From Ailurus styani (Eukaryota > Chordata > Mammalia > Carnivora > Ailuridae): DNA of 64,000 nucleotides. The notes below the pieces were generated by a model that made no database searches, had not been told where the DNA came from, and saw only the letters and a program-made list of their open reading frames with translations. The translations under genes and the position numbers were made by a program. Positions 56,933 to 64,000 of the stretch are shown here, in pieces (position 1 is the stretch's first letter; each line of letters begins with the position of its first letter). The DNA lies in contig LNAC01000065.1 of assembly GCA_002007465.1 (NCBI GenBank), positions 1,102,570 to 1,166,569 on the forward strand, written 5' to 3'.

Positions 56933-57354
56933 AATATTATACAGCCATCAAAAAAAAAAAAAAAAGATATCTTGCCATTTGCAATGACATGGATGGAACT
57001 ATAGGGTATTATGCTAAGCGAAATAAATCAGTCAGAGAAGGACAATTTTATGATCTCACGGATACATGAAATTTAAGAAACAAAACAGAGAATCATCGGG
57101 GAAAACAGGAAAAAAATAAAACAAGATGAAATCAGAGAAGGAGACAAACCATAAGAGACTTTTTAAGCATAGGAAACAAACTGAGGGTTGCTGGAGGGGG
57201 GGAATGGAGGGATGGAGTAACTGGGGGGTAGACATTAAGGAGGGCATGTGATGTAATGAGCACCAGGTGTTATATAAGACTGATGAATCACAGACCTGTA
57301 GGTCTGAAACCAATAATACATTATATATGAATTAATTGAATTACAATTTTTTAA
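56933..57354 (+). mobile_element. 5'-truncated carnivore L1 3' end, with 15-bp target duplication
   Basis: ATTATACAGCCATC, TTGCAATGACATGGATGGAA, GAGACAAACCATAAGAGACT, AACAAACTGAGGGTTGCTGG and TAATGAGCACCAGGTGTTAT match the carnivore L1 3' UTR. AAAAAGTCCCCTGAA (56918-56932) and AAAAAGTCCTCTGAA (57355-57369) flank it with one mismatch. 422 bp, no ORF. Confidence 0.92.
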
Positions 57355-57369
57355 AAAAAGTCCTCTGAA

Positions 57370-57714
57370 GCTTGTCCTTTACAAACATCCAGGCCATTCT
57401 GAATCTTTGTGACCAATCCTGACCGCAGAGTGGGGGCCAACAACTTCAAAGCATGAATCTCAACTCTAAGATCAACACAGAGATGCCAGCATTCCTATCG
57501 CATATCACCTACAGAAAACAACACACATTCGAAACATCTCATTGACACGGAAGTTAAAACTTCAACTCTAGTTTTAGAAGAACTACTAAAAGGAGAGAGA
57601 TGAGAAATTAGTTGGATCAGTCCCATAGTTACGAATTTAAATGTGTAAAGTATCGCTGGTTTTCCCTTTATTCAAAGTTCTGCCTTTATTCCTTTAAGTG
57701 ATGGTAAAAAAAAA
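57370..57714. other. No recognisable feature
   Basis: Nothing identified between the L1 and the short SINE. Confidence 0.4.
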
Positions 57715-57725
57715 TATCTAGGGTC

Positions 57726-57841
57726 GCCAGGGGTCGGGGGAGCTGCCTGGCTCCATCGGAAGAGGTTGCTGCTCAGAATCATGAGTTTGAGCCCCACTTT
57801 TAGTGCAGAGATTACTTAAATAAGTAAACTTTAAAAAAAAT
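57726..57841 (+). mobile_element. Short tRNA-Lys-like Can-SINE with 11-bp target duplication
   Basis: AGCTGCCTGGCTCCATCGGA, CATGAGTTTGAGCCCCACTT, tail AAACTTTAAAAAAAA. TATCTAGGGTC is at 57715-57725 and 57842-57852. The head is diverged. Confidence 0.88.
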
Positions 57842-57949
57842 TATCTAGGGTCATTTCTGCTTTTGTTCCCTTTTGGTTGTTTTTTTGTTTGTTTGGTTCA
57901 TTGGTTTTTTGCTGAGGTTAAACATACCACAGTACAGTGCACAAATCTT

Positions 57950-58140
57950 TTTTTTTTTAAGGATTTTTTATTTATTTGATAGAGACACGGCAAGAGAGGA
58001 AACACAAGCAGGGGGAGTGGGAGAGGGAGAAGCAGGCTTCCACCAACCAAGGAGCCCGATGTGGGGCTCGAACCCAGGACCCTGGGATCATGACCTCAGC
58101 CGAAGGCAGATACTTAATGACTGAGCCACCCTGGCACCCC
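57950..58140 (-). mobile_element. Can-SINE with 17-bp target duplication
   Basis: TTAAGGATTTTTTATTTATT to GAGCCACCCTGGCACCCC. TACAGTGCACAAATCTT is perfect at 57933-57949 and 58141-58157. Confidence 0.95.
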
Positions 58141-58157
58141 TACAGTGCACAAATCTT

Positions 58158-59902
58158 AAGTGTACAGCTTGATGGCTTTAGAATATGGCAAACAAATGGT
58201 CCGTTCTCTTTGGTTCCTTGTCGTCATCTGTCAGGTGACTGTTAGTGAGGCAGCAATTCTCAGAGATTTCTTCCAAGCCAATGACCTCCACTCTGGATGT
58301 AGTCATGGAATAGTGCCTATATCTCTGTTTCTGTGTGTCTTTTTCCACACACCTGACACCATGGCTCTGCATGGTTGGCCCCAGATCAGTCTGTGTTAGG
58401 CTGTTTCCCCAGGACTGCCTCTGACATTACCTCCAGAAGAGCCCAGCTTTGGGAGCAGGAGGTTGTTGACCAAAGAGCCCACGGCCCACAGCCCGGCCAC
58501 ATCAACACCTGGCTGAGGGGAATCAGGGAAGCCATCACCGCCACACTGGTGGCTGAGCACATGGCGAGGGGTTAAGAGTTATTTACTGGATGGTTGGAAG
58601 GATGGATGGATCTCCATTCCAAATCCTTCAGGGAGACAAAAAGAAATAAATAAAGAAGAAAGCTGGTTCTGAGGTAACCATGCTATTGTCTTAATGGGAA
58701 AGGGGATTCCCTGGCCATCCAGCCCAATGCGTATTGTTCAAATCAATTTCCAGTTTCACTGTAGTGTAACTACGCAATCAAACTGCTTGGAAATCCTCTA
58801 GAGTCCAGCGTCTTGCTTTAAGCCGTGAGGAAACCAGAACGTTTATAAATTGTTTGCTGAAGGGCTTGTGTTACGCCTGATAATAGCTCGGCTGGGGAAA
58901 AAGCATGTGTATCAGTTAAGATGCTTTGGACAGCAATCCATAGAAAAATCAACTTAACAAGATGTCCCAAAGTGGGCAGTTCCAAAGCTCAGTTGTATCA
59001 ACAAGGACTTGGGCCTTTATTCACATCTGTCAACTGCTTATAATACCGATACTCACAGAAGATGGCCAGAGTGGCAGGCCCTCACACAAGTCCGGCAGCC
59101 CTTCCCTCTCTACCTTTCAGTAGCTCACAGTCCACACATGCTCAGACCAATCCCTGGCAAGGAGGAAAGGCATGGTTGCGATAACGGTTATCCTCTGGGA
59201 TTGACCGTGGTCACCAACTAACTGTACAAAATCAGGGCTCTTTGAGCATGGAAGGAGAAGACATGAATTTTGAGTGAGCAACCAGCACGTTTTCTATAGC
59301 ATGGCCCCATTGGCAGTCATTGGCGATCATCCAGGCCAATCCAAATTCAACTAAATAAATTATTTTTTAACTTTAAATAATCCACTTCCACAGTAAAATT
59401 GGATGATAGCCATTGACCAGGCAACCAAGGGCTCTGGAAGAAAAGCTCTAGTGGCTTCTAGAGGACATTGGTGACAATGAAGGCCTTCTTGCTCTGTTTA
59501 CCACAGATTCTCTCCAGCGAATGTAGAGACTTGATAAGTGTGTCGGCCTCTTCCTGGGTAAAGGTCACGGCTCTAGGAGAAAGCAGCTCATTGTGTGGCC
59601 TGGCAGAACAGTCATCACTTGTTCCTTCTTAGTGAAACTCAACAGTCTGGGACCAGAATTGAGTACCCTTCCACTTCCTTTGCTAGCTCCACCTCAAGAG
59701 CACACCCACATGAGCCTGGATAAATAGCCCTGTGAGGGAGGCCTGTGGGGGTGGGCAATGACCCTGGGAGGACCAGAGGTTGAGGGCAAGGGGTGATTTC
59801 CCAGGAAGTACCAAAAATGAGGTACCTAAGAGACTCATGGGCTAACAACTAGCCTTTTATTCCTACCCTTTCTCTGCAGTTATGCAGGCCGCAGCACAGC
59901 TA
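58158..59902. other. 1.7 kb without recognisable gene
   Basis: 58960-59220 may be an old repeat that I cannot name. A 56-codon stop-to-stop frame on the minus strand at 59461-59628 was considered and not called. Confidence 0.35.
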
Positions 59903-59912
59903 TCCTGGGATG

Positions 59913-59974
<62 letters not shown>

Positions 59975-59986
59975 NTCCTGGGATGC

Positions 59987-60046
<60 letters not shown>
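59903..60046. repeat. (GT)n(GA)n microsatellite duplicated around a single N (probable assembly artefact)
   Basis: TCCTGGGATGCAGAGTGTGT begins copy 1 (59903-59974) and copy 2 (59976-60046). Only one N at 59975 lies between them, and the repeat lengths differ. Confidence 0.9.
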
Positions 60047-60052
<6 letters not shown>

Positions 60053-61930
60053 AGAGAGGGAGATCAGGATTGGTATGTGGGCATGAGTAGGAGAGAAGTG
60101 GCTGGGCCAGAGAGGTCCAGAGAGTGAGTTGTACCTGTTGTGATTCATTCACCCCCAGGGGTCACCCTGAGTCCACACGGAGCCACTCTTTTCCCTCCCT
60201 CCCAGGTTTGGGAGCCCCTGGTGTGTGCTGGATCATTATCACTGTCATGGGCTCCCTTGGCCTCTTTTCGACCTTCTTTGGTGTTCTGCTGTCTCCCTCA
60301 TCTCTTCTCCTTGTGTCCAAATTTGCCTGCAGTACTTCCCCCAAGCCCACTTCCCCCAAGAACATGATATGTGTTCCACTAGAGGCACTCAAGGTCATTT
60401 CAGGGACACAGAGACAAACATTTTTATAGTTCGATGGATATGCGTTATTTTACTTGTCGTTACAAAAAAACAGTTGTCATATATTGGCCCTGAGAATTCC
60501 ACTGGTTCTTGAGTTCTTCCCCCAGGAAAGAATGTTGAATTCCCCTAGAGGCTGGAGGAAAACAAGAGCCCAGTGGAAGGAATTTGAATGGCATCTTGGA
60601 ACCTAAAAGCCCGTGACTTCACTATTAAAAAATCATGTCTTTGGGCTCCTAATCCAATGCTTCTCTCTCCATATTATACTTCCGTTAACATATCTGTTTC
60701 ATCTAGAACACTTTCTTTTTTCCTATTAACAAAAATCTTCTTGTAAATTACTCAGTGGAAATAACTGCTTTCTAAAGGACGATGTAGGGAGCTGGTAATT
60801 TCTGGTTCTTCCCTAATTTCTCATTCCACTCTCGTCTAAGTCTCTTAACAAATCTCTAAATATCTTTCTTTTAATTTCCTCATCCAGGAAATTACAGGAC
60901 ATTACCAATATTTTAATGAGTTCTTAGTTAAGAATCTCAAAGGTAATAACTATCTGTAGCCTGGTTTCAAAGAAAGTTTAATTGAAATTAAATTCCAATG
61001 TCCCAAATAAAAAGCTCCATCATATATAAGATTATATAGCTCACGTTTCTGTGCCAATCTTTTTTTATAAATTCCTCTTTTCTCATTGCAGACTCAATGT
61101 AACTGAGACATCTAGTGTCCAGTCCTAAGAAAAACAAATATCTTACTGACTCTGGTTTTAAAGAATTCACCAAATCTGTTTTACGGTACTTGTGAGTAAA
61201 ACTATGAATTTCTCCCCTCACTTAATTTCAGAAAACTTCTTCATGGTGCTTTCTGGGCTTAATCCTCTTCCAGGTAAAAATTATTTTCACATCACAGATG
61301 CTCACAAAAGGTTTCCCAAATTGAATGTGCTTGTTATAACAGTGTCCCCATTCACATGGATAGAATCCATCCCTTGAATCCCATCTTTCCTCCTCCGACT
61401 TTTAAAGCAATTGGCCCAGAGAGAAAATGCTTCTTTAACAAACAAACAAATAAACACCCAAAAGCACAGAATTTGAAGGGTGTCCAGGTTGGCAAACACA
61501 GGCATGCAGGGAGAGTGGTGCGTGTCCAACGAGGCCATGCAACCTTCATGCTCTTTTCTCTGTATCTTGCCCTAAGTATCTCTTCCATTTGGCCGTTCCT
61601 TAACTACACCCTTTTATAACAAATAGTAATCTAGTTAAGTGAAAAAAAAAAGAAAATGCCTCTCTTATTCAGTGGCATTTGAGTCTAAGGTCATGCCTTG
61701 TTCTCTGGATTTCTAGTCACTAAGTATGTATATATAAACTGAAGATATTTCACTTATTGTATATGTATACAAAATATATGTATTATATAAAATATATCTT
61801 TTAAACTGTAAAATCATAAAATACTTTCTATAAATGCATAATATATAAATATATATGCAAATGACATATTCATTTTATCACATAATGAATATTTTCATAT
61901 CATGATAACTTTTAAAAGTGAAATATATCT
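60047..61930. other. No recognisable gene; AT-rich toward the end
   Basis: No repeat named. 61720-61900 is strongly AT-rich with TATATA words. Confidence 0.4.
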
Positions 61931-61934
61931 TAAA

Positions 61935-62778
61935 TATGACACCAAAAGCAAAAGCAACAACAAAAATACATTGGACATCATCAAAATTAAAAATTTTGTG
62001 CTTCAGAAGACATTACCAGGAAGATGAAAAGAAAACCCTCAGAATGGTGCAAAATATTTAAAAAATCATACATCTGATATAGGGCATATCTAGAATATAT
62101 AAAGTACAATTACAACTCAATAATAAAAAGATACATAACCCATTTTTAAATGGGCTAATGATCTATGCAGACATTTTTCCAAAGCAAAAATACAAATGGC
62201 TAACAAGCCCATGAAAAGATGCTCAGTACCACTAATCATCAGGGAAATGCAAATCAAAACCACAATGAGATATCATTTCACATCCACTAGAATGGCTATA
62301 ATAAAAAAACAGATAAAACAAGGTTAGGGAGCGTGTAGAGAAATTGGACTCAACTTCAGCAGTGTAGAAAAAGGCCCTGCTGGTGGGAATGTAAAATGGT
62401 GCAACCTTTTTGGAAAAAGTCTGGCAGTTCCTCAAAATAGTAAATGTAGATTTACTATGGGACCCAGCAATTCTACTCCTAGGTATCTGTTCAAGAGAAA
62501 TGAAAGTATATGTCTCCACACAGACTTGTACGCCAGTGTTCATGGCTGCATAATTCATAATGGCCAAAAAGTAGAAACAACCCAAATCCCCATCACCTGA
62601 TGAAAGGATAAATAAAATGTGATGTAACCACTGGAGAATATTATTCAGTCATACGAATGAAGTAATGATGCGTGCTAGCACATGGATAAACCTTGAAAAC
62701 ATTATGCCAGGTGAAAGAAACCAGACACAGAAGATTACATATTGCATGATGCCATTTATATAAAGTATCCAGAGTAGG
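61935..62778 (+). mobile_element. Old L1 (L1M-type) sense, left part
   Basis: Decayed ORF2 3' region: TTTGTGCTTCAGAAGACATT, AATCATCAGGGAAATGCAAA, GCTGGTGGGAATGTAAAATG, CAATTCTACTCCTAGGTATC, then TGAAAGAAACCAGACACAGA. It resumes at 63311 after the nested L1. Confidence 0.88.
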
Positions 62779-62787
62779 CAAATCTTT

Positions 62788-63301
62788 TTTTATTAACATA
62801 TAATGTAGTATTTGTTTCAGGGGTACAGGTCTGTGAATCATCAGGCTTACACAATTCACAGCACTCACCACAGCACATACCCTCCCCAGTGTCCATCACC
62901 CAGCCACCCCATCCCTCCCATCCCCCCACCTCACCAACCTTCAGTTTGTTTCCTGAGAGTCTCTTATGGTTTGTCTCCCTCTCTGGTTTCATCTTATTTC
63001 ATTTTTCCCTCCCTTCCCCTATGATCCTCTGTCTTGTTTCTCAAATTCCTCAAATCAGTGAGATCATTTGATATTTGTCTTTCTCTGATTGACTTATTTT
63101 GCTTAGCATAATACCCTCTAGTTCCATCCACGTCATTGCAAGTGGCAAGATTTCATACTTTTTGATGGCTGCATAATATTTCTGTGTGTGTGTGTGTGTG
63201 TGTATACCACATCTTCTTTATCCATTCATCTGTTGATGAACATCTGGGCTCTTTCCATAGTTTGGCTGTTGTGGACATTGCTGCTATAAACATTGGGGTG
63301 A
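62788..63301 (-). mobile_element. Younger L1 3' end inserted in an older L1, with 9-bp target duplication
   Basis: Antisense carnivore L1: TTCAGGGGTACAGGTCTGTG, CTTCAGTTTGTTTCCTGAGA, GTCTCTTATGGTTTGTCTCC, CATCTGTTGATGAACATCTG. CAAATCTTT flanks at 62779-62787 and 63302-63310. It includes a short (GT)n at about 63184-63204. Confidence 0.92.
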
Positions 63302-63310
63302 CAAATCTTT

Positions 63311-63535
63311 AAGGACAGAAAGTAGATTAGCAATTGGTTAGGACTGTTTGGGATGAAATGGAGAGTGACTCCTAACAGGTATGGAGTTTCCTTTTGGGAT
63401 AAAGAAAACGTTATAAAATTTATTGTGATGGTGGTTGTAGAACTATGATACCAAAAAAGCATTGAATGACACACTTTGAGTGAATTGTATGGTGTGTGAA
63501 TTATATCCCAATTAAACTGTTATTAAAAAGTTAAT
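63311..63535 (+). mobile_element. Old L1 (L1M-type) sense, right part
   Basis: GGTGGTTGTAGAACTATGAT, TGAATGACACACTTTGAG and ATATCCCAATTAAACTGTTA are the L1M 3' UTR and tail, continuing from 62778. Confidence 0.85.
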
Positions 63536-63821
63536 TATAAGTAGTAACACATTTTATAAATAATCAGCAAAATGATTTTAAAAATGCACAGTTATCCATG
63601 CCCTGAACATCTTTATAACCTTTATTTCTACCCATCTTACAAAGGCTAAGGCCACCTCCCTGAATGTCTCTATAAGGGAATTTGTAGGGATTACTGCTAA
63701 AGTTAATCCTAGACTGTGGCTCCTCCAGGTGAAAATAAAACCCATTTATTTAGAAAGAAGAAACCAAGTTCTCTACTGGGGAGGAAGGAAGGACCTTAGA
63801 AATAAATCAACCAATCATATT
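63536..63821. other. No recognisable feature
   Basis: Short AT-rich interval before the last SINE. Confidence 0.4.
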
Positions 63822-64000
63822 TTTTTTTAAGATTGTATTTCTTTATTTGACAGAGAGAGATCACAAGTAGGCAGAGAGCAGGCAGAGAGAGAGGAGGAAG
63901 CAGGCTCCCCACTGAGCAGAGAGCCTGATGCGGGCCTCGATCCCAGGACCCTGAGATCATGACCTGAGCCGAAGGCAGAGGCTTTAACCCACTGAGCCAC
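63822..64000 (-). mobile_element. Can-SINE, minus, cut by the window end
   Basis: TTTTTTTTTAAGATTGTATT to TTTAACCCACTGAGCCAC, with GTAGGCAGAGAGCAGGCAG inside. The head lies beyond the window. Confidence 0.93.

Noticed and set aside
59458..59631. Minus-strand frame with protein-like text (VTFTQEEADTLIKSLHSLE)
   Set aside because: 56 codons between stops, no Met context, no convincing acceptor, and no protein I recognise. It could be a processed-pseudogene fragment, but this cannot be supported. A blastx hit would change the call.

Overview
This is vertebrate nuclear DNA from a carnivoran, most likely a mustelid or close relative. The evidence is about two dozen tRNA-Lys-derived Can-SINEs (head close to GGGGCGCCTGGGTGGCTCAG, tail AAATAAATAAAATCTTT), which are specific to Carnivora. 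Several carry the variant with a TTAACCCACTGAGCC-type block and a GTAGGCAGAGAG-type block, which I associate from memory with mustelids. There are no bacterial operons, CRISPR arrays or phage genes.

Only one protein-coding gene can be supported: ZBTB38 (CIBZ). Its whole coding region lies in one exon on the + strand (36384-39968, 1194 codons plus stop). It encodes a BTB domain, a PLDLR CtBP-binding motif and ten C2H2-type zinc fingers in two clusters of five. A canonical 3' splice site (polypyrimidine tract then CAG) ends exactly at the base before the ATG, so 5' UTR exons lie upstream, inside or outside the window, and I could not identify them. The 3' UTR follows from 39969 and probably ends near 42720 (ATTAAA at 42697), with a proximal AATAAA at 40949.

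Layout. 1-36 kb is upstream intron or intergenic sequence full of repeats: Can-SINEs, MIR and L2 fragments, MER5A-like pieces, a solo MaLR-type LTR with 5-bp target duplication (11583-12025), a 1.6-kb hAT transposon relic with recognisable antisense transposase (26763-28403), and L1 fragments (34.4-35.5 kb). 36.35-44.45 kb holds the ZBTB38 coding exon, 3' UTR and flank, and has no SINE that I can see. 44.5-64 kb is downstream repeat-rich DNA: L2, a Tigger-type element with TA duplications (47779-48243), MER2, a 5'-truncated carnivore L1 with a 15-bp target duplication, and an L1 inserted into an older L1 (61.9-63.5 kb).

Assembly features matter here. There is one 288-base N gap (49778-50065) and three single-N junctions (18433, 55507, 59975), each flanked by near-identical direct repeats. 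These look like unmerged contig overlaps or unresolved haplotypes rather than real duplications. I found no convincing undescribed system. The most useful observations are the SINE next to the ZBTB38 acceptor, the SINE-free block around the gene, the composition shift inside the coding exon, and the nested transposon structures that give relative insertion order.
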